Assembly: GCA_910584055.1 (NCBI GenBank)
Contig: CAJTZS010000003.1
Location: 1 to 64,000, forward strand
Direction: 5' to 3'
Origin: an uncultured Muribaculaceae bacterium
GTDB taxonomy: Bacteria > Bacteroidota > Bacteroidia > Bacteroidales > Muribaculaceae
Length of the DNA: 64,000 bases
Shown: positions 25,568-34,677 of the stretch, piece by piece
How the letters are laid out: every line of letters starts with the position of its first letter
Position numbering within the stretch: the first letter of the stretch is position 1
Notes under the pieces: generated by a model
The model's input: the letters and a program-made list of their open reading frames with translations, nothing else
Database searches by the model: none
Told to the model about the DNA's origin: nothing
Position numbers and translations under genes: made by a program

Positions 25568-27355
25568 ATGAATTATACAGTTGTAGATTTTATCAGCCTG
25601 TTGGGATCAGTGTGCCTCTTCCTTTACGGAATGAAGGTTATGAGTGAAGGCCTTCAGAAAGTTGCGGGCGACCGTCTGCGCAATATTCTGGGGATAATGA
25701 CAAAGAACAGGGTGACCGGAGTTATGACGGGAATACTTATCACCGCACTCATACAGAGTTCGAGTGCATCGACGGTGATGGTGGTCAGCTTTGTGAATGC
25801 CGGGTTGATGAGCCTTGAGCAATCAATGGCCGTGATTTTCGGAGCCAATGTGGGCACCACGGCTACAACCTGGATTATTTCCGCATTCTCGTTTGAGGTC
25901 AGCATTTCCGATTACAGTATTCTATTGTTGGCGATAGGCGTCCCGATGCTTTTCATGAAGAAAAGTGGATACAAGAGTTTCGGCGAGTTTCTGATAGGTT
26001 TCTGTTTCCTGTTCATGGGTCTGGACCTGATCAGCAAATATGTGCCTAATCTTCAAGAGAATCCGGGAATGCTCGAGTTCCTGACCAATTATACCACGCT
26101 TGGAGTAGGGTCAATATTGATTTTCTTCACTATCGGTATTGTAGTAACTATGGTTGCGCAAAGTTCTGCCGCAACATTTGCCATCACCCTGATCATGTGT
26201 TCCCAAGGATGGATTTCATTCTCGTTGGGGTGCGCTATCATTCTCGGAGGCAACATAGGGACCACGATCACTCCGGTTCTTGCATCTCTGAGCGGTAATC
26301 TCGCTGCGAAGCGGACGGCGATGGGGCATGTGCTTTTCAATGTTCTGGGTTCGTTGATAGTTCTTTGTATTTTCCATCCGTTCTGTGAGCTTGTGGCGGA
26401 TATAACCAAGGCATGCGACGGGATGAATCCGCTTGATATAAGTGAGGCGCAGGAAGCGGGTATGCGCGACACAACCCTATTTACTGAAAAAGGAGGACTA
26501 ACCTCCCGCGCCCAAAGCTGCATTGCTTTCGGTCTGGCTATGTTTCCGACGGTGTTCAATGCCTGCAACCTCCTCGTGATGATCTGGTTTACGAAACTCT
26601 ATGTCAAGATTGTATGCTGGATAATGCCTACCCGTCATAAAGACGAAGAGGAGGAATTCACGCTCAAATATATCGGACGTGGAATCCTGTCGGCTTCCGA
26701 GCTCAATATCACACAGGCGCAGAAAGAGATTGTGCTCTATGGTCAGCGTGTAGACCGGATGCTTGGAATGGCGAGGGAGCTGATACACACAGATCCCAAA
26801 GAAGACAAGTACATGGAGATTTACAGCCGTATGGAGAAATATGAAGAGATTTCCGACAGGATGGAGATTGAGATAGGAAGCTATCTGAACAAAGTTGCAG
26901 AGGGTCGCCTGAGTCCTGAAGGAAAGATGAGGATAGCCGGTATGCTCAGGATTATCAGTGAGATAGAATCTATTGCCGACGGTTGCTTCAACGTGGCAAA
27001 GACACTGCAGCGCAAGGTTCAGAATCATGTGAATTTCGCGCCTCCGGTGATGCATGAGATAGACCAGATGTTTGACATGGTTACGAGTGCCATGAAGAAT
27101 ATGCTCGGCCTGCTTGAAGAAATGGAGACGCCTGACAGCTCGAAGGTTGTTGCCGCATATAATAAAGAGCGGGAAATCAACAATCTGCGCAATAAACTCC
27201 GCGATGGAAATATTTTCAATATCAACAATAAGGAATACGATTATCAAGAAGGTATCTTCTTTATGGACCTTATCGGGGAGGCTGAAAAGCTTGGCGACTA
27301 TATGCTCAATGTGGTGGAGGGAGTCAAACATCAATTCAAGCCGGTGCTTAATTAG
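25568..27355 (+). CDS. Na/Pi cotransporter family protein with PhoU-like C-terminal domain
   Basis: A 595-residue inner-membrane protein. The N-terminal half (about 1-360) has two inverted Na/Pi-cotransporter repeats, recognised by QSSSASTVMV...GANVGTTATTWII and QSSAATFAITLIM...GGNIGTTITPVLASLSG. The C-terminal half (about 390-590) is a helical PhoU-like bundle (ELIHTDPKEDKYMEIYSRME). The family takes up phosphate with sodium; the PhoU part may regulate it. It is preceded by a 212-base structured region with several GAAGTTGTT arms. mannose-1-phosphate guanylyltransferase follows after 55 bases. Confidence 0.9.
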   Translation: MNYTVVDFISLLGSVCLFLYGMKVMSEGLQKVAGDRLRNILGIMTKNRVTGVMTGILITALIQSSSASTVMVVSFVNAGLMSLEQSMAVIFGANVGTTATTWIISAFSFEVSISDYSILLLAIGVPMLFMKKSGYKSFGEFLIGFCFLFMGLDLISKYVPNLQENPGMLEFLTNYTTLGVGSILIFFTIGIVVTMVAQSSAATFAITLIMCSQGWISFSLGCAIILGGNIGTTITPVLASLSGNLAAKRTAMGHVLFNVLGSLIVLCIFHPFCELVADITKACDGMNPLDISEAQEAGMRDTTLFTEKGGLTSRAQSCIAFGLAMFPTVFNACNLLVMIWFTKLYVKIVCWIMPTRHKDEEEEFTLKYIGRGILSASELNITQAQKEIVLYGQRVDRMLGMARELIHTDPKEDKYMEIYSRMEKYEEISDRMEIEIGSYLNKVAEGRLSPEGKMRIAGMLRIISEIESIADGCFNVAKTLQRKVQNHVNFAPPVMHEIDQMFDMVTSAMKNMLGLLEEMETPDSSKVVAAYNKEREINNLRNKLRDGNIFNINNKEYDYQEGIFFMDLIGEAEKLGDYMLNVVEGVKHQFKPVLN

Positions 27356-27370
27356 GCCTAAAGCCTCAAA

Positions 27371-27398
27371 ACATTTCACATTAAACATTTCACATTAA
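27371..27398 (+). repeat. 14-nt direct repeat, two copies
   Basis: ACATTTCACATTAA occurs twice head to tail, followed by a partial third unit (ACATTACATAA) that runs to 2 bases before the next ATG. It is a spacer between two genes on the same strand. Confidence 0.8.
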
Positions 27399-27410
27399 AC
27401 ATTACATAAA

Positions 27411-28496
27411 ATGAATCCTCATAGATATTGCGTCGTTATGTGCGGCGGCGTCGGTACGCGCTTCTGGCCTTTCAGCCGCAGCGGCATGCCAAAACAATTT
27501 CTCGATTTCTTCGGCACGGGTCGTAGTCTGCTGCAACTTACGGTGGACCGGATACGTCCGCTTGTTGATCCGTCGAGAATAATTCTTGTTACCAACAGCG
27601 CGTATGCTTCAATTATCAGGGAACAATTGCCGGAAATAAAGGAGAGCAACATCCTTCTGGAGCCGGCGCGCCGTAACACTGCGCCATGCGTTTGCTGGGC
27701 ATCGCGCCATATCCAGGCTCTCGATCCCGAGGCATCTATAGTGACCTTGCCTTCCGATCATCTTATCCTCAAAGAAGATGCTTTCCGTAAGACGCTTGAG
27801 GAAGGTTTTGATTTCGTGGAGAAGGGTGACCGTTTGCTCACACTCGGTATTAAGCCTACAAGCCCTGCCACAGGGTATGGATATATTCAGCAAGGTCTGC
27901 AGGTTGATGGGTTTCCGGGTATCTGTAAAGTTAAGTCTTTCACGGAAAAACCGAATCTGGAGATGGCAAAGGTATTCATTTCCACCGGTGAGTTTTTCTG
28001 GAATGCAGGCATATTCCTCTGGAGAGCCGACAGCATACTTAAGGCTTTTGACAAATATGACAGGGAGACAGCAGCGGTGTTCAATGCCGGAGTCGGAGTC
28101 TATGGCACGCAGGGAGAGATGACCTTCATAAACGCGTCATTCCCGAACACACCGTCTATCTCCATCGACTATGCCATCATGGAGAAAGCCGACAACGTAT
28201 ATGTGAAGACAGCAGATCTTGGATGGAGTGATCTCGGCTCCTGGAAGGCGCTTTATGATGCGTCTCCTCATAATGCCGAAGGTAATGTGACTCAGAATTG
28301 CAAGGTCATGACTTATGACTGTAAAGGCAATATATTTGCGGTAGGGGAAGATAAGATTGTTGTTGCGGCAGGTCTCGACAATTATATTGTCGCGGAAAAC
28401 GGGAACGCCCTTCTGATTTATCCCATTGACGAGGAGCAGAGAATCCGTAATATTGTCAATGATGTGCGCACACGTTTCGGAGAAGATTATGTTTGA
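27411..28496 (+). CDS. Mannose-1-phosphate guanylyltransferase
   Basis: Makes GDP-mannose from mannose-1-phosphate and GTP, feeding GDP-fucose/GDP-mannose glycan synthesis. The 361-residue nucleotidyltransferase shows the signature MCGGVGTRFWPFSR...PKQF, LLEPARRNTAPC, LPSDHLI and FTEKP...FFWNAGIFLW. It lacks the C-terminal phosphomannose isomerase domain of bifunctional ManC, which is usual in Bacteroidales. A hairpin follows. Confidence 0.93.
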   Translation: MNPHRYCVVMCGGVGTRFWPFSRSGMPKQFLDFFGTGRSLLQLTVDRIRPLVDPSRIILVTNSAYASIIREQLPEIKESNILLEPARRNTAPCVCWASRHIQALDPEASIVTLPSDHLILKEDAFRKTLEEGFDFVEKGDRLLTLGIKPTSPATGYGYIQQGLQVDGFPGICKVKSFTEKPNLEMAKVFISTGEFFWNAGIFLWRADSILKAFDKYDRETAAVFNAGVGVYGTQGEMTFINASFPNTPSISIDYAIMEKADNVYVKTADLGWSDLGSWKALYDASPHNAEGNVTQNCKVMTYDCKGNIFAVGEDKIVVAAGLDNYIVAENGNALLIYPIDEEQRIRNIVNDVRTRFGEDYV

Positions 28497-28588
28497 ACGT
28501 CTTAAATATTTTTGACTGAAAAATATGACATATAACTGTATTAACAATAAATAACAAAAAAATGTTATTTAAAACGATATAAAAATGC

Positions 28589-28617
28589 ATTGAACCGTGC
28601 CTTTGGCGCGGTTCAAT
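28589..28617. terminator. Hairpin after mannose-1-phosphate guanylyltransferase
   Basis: ATTGAACCGTGCC pairs with GGCGCGGTTCAAT (13 bp, one G-T), loop TTT. There is no long U-run after it. It lies directly upstream of the next promoter. Confidence 0.6.
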
Positions 28618-28618
28618 A

Positions 28619-28649
28619 TTGTAAATTTAGAAAAACTTTACTAATTTTG
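28619..28649 (+). promoter_or_regulatory. Promoter of the WYL regulator gene
   Basis: TTG at 28619-28621, 20 bases, TAATTTTG at 28642-28649. This is an excellent match to the Bacteroidetes consensus. The start codon is at 28723, leaving a leader of about 65 bases. Confidence 0.7.
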
Positions 28650-28722
28650 CGTTTATAAGGATAAAAAATCCTTTTTAAGAGTAAAGCAGTTATAATACAT
28701 TAATCAAGTAGTTTTAACAGGC

Positions 28723-29637
28723 ATGACAGGCGACTTGTTTAAAAGATACGTGTGGTTGATAGATGTGGTAAACCATGCAGGTAAACTAACCTACGAAGAG
28801 ATTTCTAACCTATGGGAAAGGTCTCAGCTGAATGAAGATCATTCGCCATTGGCCCTGCGCACATTCCATAATCACCGTGAAGTTGTAGAATCACTTTACG
28901 GTATTAAGATTGCGTGTAACCGTAAGGGTGGTAACTACTATTATATCGCAGACAACGAGGGGGCGATGCATTCTTCAAAACTTAAAATATGGATGCTCCA
29001 GACTCTCAGCAATACTCGTGCTTTAAATAAGATTTCGAGCTATCAGTCGCGTGTGCTCGCAAACGTGAATCCTGATGAGAAATTTGGTCTGGCAGCCACG
29101 ATCGAAGCTATGGAGCTTGGTGTGTGCGTGAAGATATTGAATTCTATTCCCATGACCGCTGATCATCTCACTGAATTTACGATAGAACCTTATTGCGTGA
29201 GATTCTGGGGGAATTCTTGGTATCTTCTCGGCAAGCGCCACGGGAAGGAGGATATGCTCGTGTTTGATTTCTCCCGGATATTGAATCTTGAGATTTCAGA
29301 CATAGAATTCACTTATGACGAAAGTTTTGAACCGGTGAAATTCTTCGAGAATTATTACGGTATGGATGTTGATCCTCAGCTAAAGCCTGTCGCTGTAAGA
29401 CTCCGTATCGGGGACGGTACGCGCGACCTTATCCGCACCCAGATTCTCCACGATTCCCAGAAAGAAGTGATGGCTGATTATGACTCTTCCATTTTCGAAT
29501 ATCGTCTTGTGCCCGGAGAGGAATTTAAACGTAGGATCCTTTCAATGGGTGATGATGCCGAAGTGGTGAGTCCGCAGGAACTCCGGGAAGAGATGGCAGA
29601 GACAATCCGCAGGATGGCTGAAAAATATACTCGTTAA
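28723..29637 (+). CDS. WYL domain transcriptional regulator
   Basis: A 304-residue protein with an N-terminal helix-turn-helix region (about 15-75, LTYEEISNLWERS...FHNHREVVESLYG), a WYL ligand-sensing domain around GNSWYLLGKRHG (about 160-215) and a C-terminal WCX-like domain (about 225-304). WYL proteins bind nucleic acid or small ligands to control transcription, often of stress or defence genes. No such genes adjoin it here, so the target is unknown. It has a clear promoter and a perfect terminator, so it is a single-gene unit. Confidence 0.87.
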   Translation: MTGDLFKRYVWLIDVVNHAGKLTYEEISNLWERSQLNEDHSPLALRTFHNHREVVESLYGIKIACNRKGGNYYYIADNEGAMHSSKLKIWMLQTLSNTRALNKISSYQSRVLANVNPDEKFGLAATIEAMELGVCVKILNSIPMTADHLTEFTIEPYCVRFWGNSWYLLGKRHGKEDMLVFDFSRILNLEISDIEFTYDESFEPVKFFENYYGMDVDPQLKPVAVRLRIGDGTRDLIRTQILHDSQKEVMADYDSSIFEYRLVPGEEFKRRILSMGDDAEVVSPQELREEMAETIRRMAEKYTR

Positions 29638-29701
29638 ACCGCGTAAGGAAGCACGGAAGCAAAAAAATTTTTTCAAGGGCTTCCAGATGCTAAATATAAA
29701 G

Positions 29702-29734
29702 ATGTCTGATATTTTCATATCAGACATTTTTTTT
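29702..29734 (+). terminator. Rho-independent terminator after the WYL gene
   Basis: A perfect 11-bp stem, ATGTCTGATAT and ATATCAGACAT, loop TTTC, followed by T(7). Confidence 0.9.
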
Positions 29735-29779
29735 GTATTTTCGTGCGGTAGAAATAGTTTAAATAACTTTATAAAACTT

Positions 29780-30826
29780 ATGAGAGGCCTCAGCCATAAA
29801 TATATAGTAAAATCTATATTTCTCTTCGCTATTCTTGCGTTGGGGGGATGTGGAAAAAACGAGATAAAGGTCGAATTTCAGTTGCCGAAGAATGTGAATG
29901 ATGCATATAGGATGACTTATTATGCGTCAGATTCCGAGAAGGGATGGTTTGTGGAGACTGTGGCGGCTGTTCAGCAGGGTAAAGTGCAGATGATATGTGC
30001 AACCCGCAATCCGACGATAGTGTTTATAATGGAATCAGGGTCGCTCCCTCGCGCGGCATTCTATGCCGAACGGGGAGATAAAATCAAAATTGTAGGAGAC
30101 AGCAGCGATCCTTTTTCATGGAAGATATCCGGCAATAAGCTTACCGAAGAATGGAGTCGATGGCGTATGGACAGTCGTGGATCCCTCGCTTCCGGAGACT
30201 CGGGGAAGATAAACAGGGCAGTGGGAGATTACGTAAAAAAGAATCCGGATAAGCCGTTATCGACACTACTGCTTCTGATATATTACGATCGTAGGGCTGA
30301 TGAGGCGGGTTTCCAGAAATTGTGGAATTTATTGAAAGGAAAGGCCTTGGAGCCTAAATGGATGCAGCTTGTCAGTCGTTCGGATTTACTGAAGGATGCA
30401 CCTGATTTCACTGGAAAACTCAATTCAATTATCCTACATACCTATGGTAACGGCATTGACACCTTGAAAGTAGGTAAGTTGCCCATGTTGCTCTATTTTT
30501 GGCGCGAAAATGACGCTAAAAGGAATGAAGGGATTGAAATTATAGGTAATCTTGTGAAGGAATTTCCTGATTCGGGATCCCGCATGATTGCTGACATCTG
30601 TTTTGATCCGGATTCTATCGGCTGGCAGTCGGTCGTGAGACGGGATTCGCTGAAGAAAGTTGTCAGGGGATGGAATTTCCGCGGTGAGACAGATTCTGTG
30701 ATGATGCGAGCCGGGGTGGCACGGACACCTTGGTTCATAATATTTGATTCTAAAGGGAAGGAAACTTATGCAGGCGACAGTCCTCAACATGCCGACAGCC
30801 TGTTCCGTAAAGAACTAAGTAAGTGA
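29780..30826 (+). CDS. DUF4369-type lipoprotein with thioredoxin-like fold lacking CxxC
   Basis: About 349 residues. Lipoprotein signal with lipobox LALGGC, an N-terminal DUF4369-like beta-domain (about 25-130), a helical middle and a C-terminal thioredoxin-like domain (about 225-345). Where thioredoxins have WCxxC this protein reads LLYFWRENDAKR, with no cysteine, while the cis-proline loop ARTPWFIIFD is kept. It is therefore unlikely to be an oxidoreductase and may bind partners instead. The start at ATG 29780 gives a compact signal peptide; an upstream frame at 29687 overlaps the terminator. It ends 27 bases before the yifB-like gene. Confidence 0.7.
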   Translation: MRGLSHKYIVKSIFLFAILALGGCGKNEIKVEFQLPKNVNDAYRMTYYASDSEKGWFVETVAAVQQGKVQMICATRNPTIVFIMESGSLPRAAFYAERGDKIKIVGDSSDPFSWKISGNKLTEEWSRWRMDSRGSLASGDSGKINRAVGDYVKKNPDKPLSTLLLLIYYDRRADEAGFQKLWNLLKGKALEPKWMQLVSRSDLLKDAPDFTGKLNSIILHTYGNGIDTLKVGKLPMLLYFWRENDAKRNEGIEIIGNLVKEFPDSGSRMIADICFDPDSIGWQSVVRRDSLKKVVRGWNFRGETDSVMMRAGVARTPWFIIFDSKGKETYAGDSPQHADSLFRKELSK

Positions 30827-30853
30827 TTAAACAAGCTCTAAAACGATATCGCT

Positions 30854-32398
30854 ATGCTGACAAAAGTATATTCTGCCGCAATAAATGGCATTGATGCCTT
30901 CCCTGTGACCATAGAGACCGCGATGGACAAGGGTGTGGGTTTCTCCATTGTCGGCATGGCCGACCAGGCAGTCAGGGAAAGCTATCAGCGCATTGCTTCC
31001 GCAATTCAGTATTCCGGTTTCACCTTTCCGCATTTCCGCACCACTGTTAATCTTTCGCCTGCCGATGAGAGAAAAGAGGGAGCGTCGTTCGATCTTCCTA
31101 TTGCGATAGGACTTCTGACAGCATCGCAGATGATTAAATGCGACAGTCTTGAAGACTATATGATGATGGGGGAACTCAGCCTTGACGGTTCTGTAATGCC
31201 CGTGAAAGGAGCGTTGCCGATGGCTATCAAGGCGCGTGAGATGGGTTTTAAAAAGCTGGTGGTTCCGGAGGCTAATGTCACGGAGGCGGCAGTGGTGAAT
31301 AAGATAGAAGTCTATGGAGTTTCTTCGCTGGCTCAAGTGGCGGCATTGCTGTCAGGCGCAGAATCGCTTGAACCCGTGAGGATAAATACCCGGGAGCTGT
31401 TCACCCGTGAATTTGAGGAGTTTGATTTCGATTTTTCAGAAGTTAAAGGTCAGGAATCAGTGAAGAGGGCATTTGAGGTGGCGTGTGCCGGCGGTCATAA
31501 TATCCTTATGGTCGGACCTCCCGGAGCCGGAAAGTCCATGATGGCTAAAAGGCTGCCGTCTATCCTGCCTCCATTGAGCATGGCGGAGGCGTTGGAAACC
31601 ACGAAAATTCATTCCGTGGCCGGAAAATTGTCGCGGGGATCGATGCTTATGACAACGCGGCCGTTCCGCACTCCGCACCATACGGTTTCTCCCGTAGCCC
31701 TTGTCGGAGGAGGGACCAACCCGATGCCGGGGGAAATATCTCTCGCTCATAATGGAGTGCTTTTCCTTGATGAGTTTCCTGAGTTTCCGAGACACGTGCT
31801 GGAGGTTATGCGTCAGCCGATTGAGGATAGGGTGATAACCGTTGCGAGGGCAAAATATACGGTCAATTATCCGGCGAGTTTCATGCTTGTGGCTTCTATG
31901 AATCCATGTCCCTGCGGATATTATGGCCATCCCACTAAAGCTTGCAGCTGCACGCCTGCCCAGGTTGGCAAGTATATGAACAAGATTTCCGGCCCTCTCC
32001 TTGACCGTATCGACATACAGGTGGAGATAGAGCCTGTGGCATTCGATGACATGGCGGACCGCTCTCCGGCGGAAAGCAGCGCCTCGATAAGGGCACGAGT
32101 TCTGGCCGCCCGTCAGATTCAGCAGGAGAGGTATAAGGATTTGCCTGGAATTCATTGCAACGCCCAGATGAATTCACGTCTTTTGCATGAATATGCATGG
32201 CCCGATGCTGAGGGTCTTGCAAGGCTTAAAGAGCGAATGACCCGTCTGAACATGTCTGCGCGCGCCTTCGACCGAATCCTGCGCGTAGCGCGCACGATAG
32301 CCGATCTCGACGGCTCCGCGCGTGTCGCTTCCCATCATATAGCCGAAGCCATCGGCTATCGCTCCCTCGACCGCGCTTCCTATGGCAAAGTCTTTTAA
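30854..32398 (+). CDS. YifB/ComM family Mg-chelatase-like AAA+ ATPase
   Basis: A 514-residue protein with an N-terminal Lon-protease-like ChlI domain (about 20-140, ADERKEGASFDLPIAIGLL), a Mg-chelatase AAA+ core (Walker A GPPGAGKSMMAK, Walker B LFLDEFPEF, sensor NPCPCGYYGHPTKAC with the Cys-rich insert) and a C-terminal helical domain (RAFDRILRVARTIADLDGS). ComM homologues are helicases that promote branch migration during natural transformation; in Bacteroidetes the role is untested. If DNA fragments enter the cell, this gene would be relevant. Confidence 0.92.
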   Translation: MLTKVYSAAINGIDAFPVTIETAMDKGVGFSIVGMADQAVRESYQRIASAIQYSGFTFPHFRTTVNLSPADERKEGASFDLPIAIGLLTASQMIKCDSLEDYMMMGELSLDGSVMPVKGALPMAIKAREMGFKKLVVPEANVTEAAVVNKIEVYGVSSLAQVAALLSGAESLEPVRINTRELFTREFEEFDFDFSEVKGQESVKRAFEVACAGGHNILMVGPPGAGKSMMAKRLPSILPPLSMAEALETTKIHSVAGKLSRGSMLMTTRPFRTPHHTVSPVALVGGGTNPMPGEISLAHNGVLFLDEFPEFPRHVLEVMRQPIEDRVITVARAKYTVNYPASFMLVASMNPCPCGYYGHPTKACSCTPAQVGKYMNKISGPLLDRIDIQVEIEPVAFDDMADRSPAESSASIRARVLAARQIQQERYKDLPGIHCNAQMNSRLLHEYAWPDAEGLARLKERMTRLNMSARAFDRILRVARTIADLDGSARVASHHIAEAIGYRSLDRASYGKVF

Positions 32399-32403
32399 AT
32401 TTC

Positions 32404-32671
32404 AGCTCGGGTCTCTTCGCTTCGGCTCGGGTCTCTTCGCTAAAGCTCAGAGCTCCAACAAAAATAATTGAGAGAAAAGCAGCGAAAAAGGAAGAAGAAA
32501 GAAGGGAAGAGGGAGAAAGGGAAGAGGGAGAGAGGGAAGGGGAGAAAGGGAAAAGGAAGAAAGGGAAAAATAAAGAGAATATAAATGTTTTGTTTAAGCT
32601 CTGAGCTTCAGCGAAAGAATCTGAGCGAAAGAATCCGGGCGAAAGAAAGCAGCTCTGAGTTTCAGCGAGAG
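32404..32671. repeat. REPIN-like cassette: AGCTCTGAGCTTCAGCGA motifs around a polypurine tract
   Basis: An AGCTCTGAG(C/T)TT(C/T)AGCGA(A/G)AGA motif is present inverted at 32432-32454 and direct at 32597-32618 and 32651-32671. A 20-nt period repeat (GCTCGGGTCTCTTCGCT twice, 32405-32440) adjoins the left copy. Between them, 32470-32580 is nearly all A/G. It lies just upstream of RAYT copy 2. Confidence 0.7.
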
Positions 32672-32690
32672 GACAAGGAAGGAGGAAATT

Positions 32691-33650
32691 TTGAGACATC
32701 ACTATAGGGCGAAATGGCATGATTATAAATCCAGGTGCATTTATCTGATAACTCTTATGAAGCGTCCTGGGATCCCTCCTTTCGGTTCTTTGGCCGGTGA
32801 TTGCACAATCAAATGGGGAAATCCTGGCTGTGCCTATGTAAAAAGTTCGGATGTCGGAAATGCTATAAAGATGGCGATGCGCGAGTTTGCAAAGCTTGAA
32901 CCTGATATCCAAATTTTGCAATATGTCATTATGCCTGATCATATTCATCTGATTTTATTCGTGAAGAAACCGATCAATGATATTTTGGGGCGTAAGATCG
33001 CAGCTTTTAAGGTATTGGTGAATAACTATTTCGGATTGTCTGGGCGGGGCGATGTCTTTGAACGGGGCGGTGTCTTTGAGAAAGGTTTTGACGATCAGAT
33101 TTTGAAGAGTAATAGAAAACTTGATGTGATCTATGATTATTTACGTCAGAATCCGCACCGGCTCGCCGCCCGCAGGCGTTTCCCTGAGTATTTCAGGAAA
33201 GTAAATAATTTACGTATCTGCAACAGATGTTATCAGGCATACGGGAATCTTATGTTACTTCGGAATCCCTTTATAGATGCCGTTATAATCCATAGAAGAT
33301 ATAGCGATGCGGAGGTTAAACGATATTGTGAAGAGTGGCTTCACACTGCTTTTAATGGAGGGGTGTTGATTTCTGCATTTGTCGGCCCTAAGGAGAAAGA
33401 AGTTCGGAGGGAGGCGGAAAATATGGGCGCAAAAATAATCTTGATTACGGATAAGCCGTTTGGTGAAAGAGAAAAACCAGCGAAAGCAGATTTTATGAGA
33501 TGTGAGGATGGGAAGCTCCTTATCTTGGTGCCGCTTGATGATGATTTTCCCCGCGACAGGTATCGCCATACTTGTCTGGCTATGAATATGAGGGCCGAGG
33601 AGATTGCAAATAACCAAAAGGGAGTAGGCAGCCTCGGGAATAAAGGATAG
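32691..33650 (+). CDS. RAYT-like Y1 transposase-family protein with C-terminal SLOG/DprA-like domain (copy 2)
   Basis: About 319 residues. The transposase-17/RAYT domain (about 5-205) has YVIMPDHIHLILFV (His84, His86) and YDYLRQNPHR; the nucleophilic Tyr is uncertain because the usual Y-D-x-x-x-R context reads GFDDQILK. Residues about 220-312 form a Rossmann-like extension (GGVLISAFVGPKEKEVRREA, LLILVPLDD, RYRHTCLAMNMRAEEIA) that I read as SLOG/DprA-like. The TTG at 32691 is the only start that keeps the first strand; the first in-frame ATG (32757) would cut into the domain. It is paralogous over the whole length to copy 1, minus its N-terminal repeats. Confidence 0.75.
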   Translation: MRHHYRAKWHDYKSRCIYLITLMKRPGIPPFGSLAGDCTIKWGNPGCAYVKSSDVGNAIKMAMREFAKLEPDIQILQYVIMPDHIHLILFVKKPINDILGRKIAAFKVLVNNYFGLSGRGDVFERGGVFEKGFDDQILKSNRKLDVIYDYLRQNPHRLAARRRFPEYFRKVNNLRICNRCYQAYGNLMLLRNPFIDAVIIHRRYSDAEVKRYCEEWLHTAFNGGVLISAFVGPKEKEVRREAENMGAKIILITDKPFGEREKPAKADFMRCEDGKLLILVPLDDDFPRDRYRHTCLAMNMRAEEIANNQKGVGSLGNKG

Positions 33651-33702
33651 CTATAGACGTAAGGAACAATTACATAAATAATTGGCAATCAAGAATAAGG
33701 AA

Positions 33703-34677
33703 TCATAGGAGAAGGGTGAAGGTTGCGGGGCGCGGGGAGGTCAGTTTCAAGTCGCCACCGTGAAGACGCGCTATCTGCCGGCTCAGACAGAGGCCTATGC
33801 CGGAGCCGCCGGATTTTGTGGTGAAGAAGGGTTGGAAGAGGAAATCAATACTCTTTTCCGGTATGCCGCATCCGTTGTCCTTGATTTCGATGAAGGGGTG
33901 TCCTTCGGATATGGAGACAGTCAGTTCGATATTGGGGTTGTTTATGTCGGAGACAGCATAGATCGCATTTCCAAGGAGGTTGGAAATGACTTGCCGCAGC
34001 AATCCGGGATCTGCTTCGATTTGCATGTCGTTGGGGATGACATATGAAATTGTATCTGACGGAAGGCCGTGCCGGCTTAATATTGTCTCGAAAGATTTCC
34101 TGATGTTGTTGAAGAATGTGGATACGGATATATGTTCCAATCGGGGGGCGGGCAGGTGCGTGAGGTTATAGTAGGAATCAAGGAAGCGAGTTATCTCCCC
34201 GCTTTGTTCTCGTATCAGCCTTGCCGAGTCCCTGAGCTGCTGACCGGTGTATTTGTTGGGATGGTTTTCCATGTCGGCACTGACCGCTTCCACGGGCGTT
34301 ATACCATTGCGCAGCTCGTGGGTCATGATGCGCAGTATCCGGTCGTAATATAGCTTGCGGGTTTCAAGAGCAACGGTATTTTCCTGATATTTCCCTATGA
34401 TGCCGTTTATTCCGGATGCGAATGTGTTTAATTTACGGCAATCGCTTTTTGGAAACCTGACTGAGAAATCCTCCATCTTTATAGCCTTAGCTAAATCTAT
34501 AAGGGTGTTGATCAAGCTATGCGCGGATGATATGAGTATGATGACAGAGATTCCCGTTAGTATCAGCATTATGATGGCCGGATACAGGATGCCTTTTGCA
34601 AAAAGGAAACCGGCTGTTGCCGCTCCGAAGAGGGCAACGGAAAGAGAACATATGAAATTCAGGCGGATCTTTTTCAT
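33703..34677 (-). CDS. Sensor histidine kinase
   Basis: A 324-residue membrane kinase with two N-terminal transmembrane segments (about 8-27 and 31-52), almost no periplasmic loop, a HAMP-like linker, a HisKA segment with phospho-acceptor His120 in RIMTHELRNGITPVE and an HATPase domain (N box ISNLLGNAIYAV, G1 IKDNGCGIP, G2 GGSGIGLCLS). The short loop suggests it senses a membrane or cytoplasmic signal. It overlaps the response regulator by 4 bases. The pair is divergent from a TolC/HlyD/MacB-type efflux operon. Confidence 0.93.
   Translation of the reverse strand: MKKIRLNFICSLSVALFGAATAGFLFAKGILYPAIIMLILTGISVIILISSAHSLINTLIDLAKAIKMEDFSVRFPKSDCRKLNTFASGINGIIGKYQENTVALETRKLYYDRILRIMTHELRNGITPVEAVSADMENHPNKYTGQQLRDSARLIREQSGEITRFLDSYYNLTHLPAPRLEHISVSTFFNNIRKSFETILSRHGLPSDTISYVIPNDMQIEADPGLLRQVISNLLGNAIYAVSDINNPNIELTVSISEGHPFIEIKDNGCGIPEKSIDFLFQPFFTTKSGGSGIGLCLSRQIARLHGGDLKLTSPRPATFTLLL

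Noticed and set aside
32679..32693. AGGAGG-like Shine-Dalgarno before the TTG start of RAYT copy 2
   Set aside because: The whole region is polypurine and Bacteroidetes rarely use such sites, so the match is probably chance.
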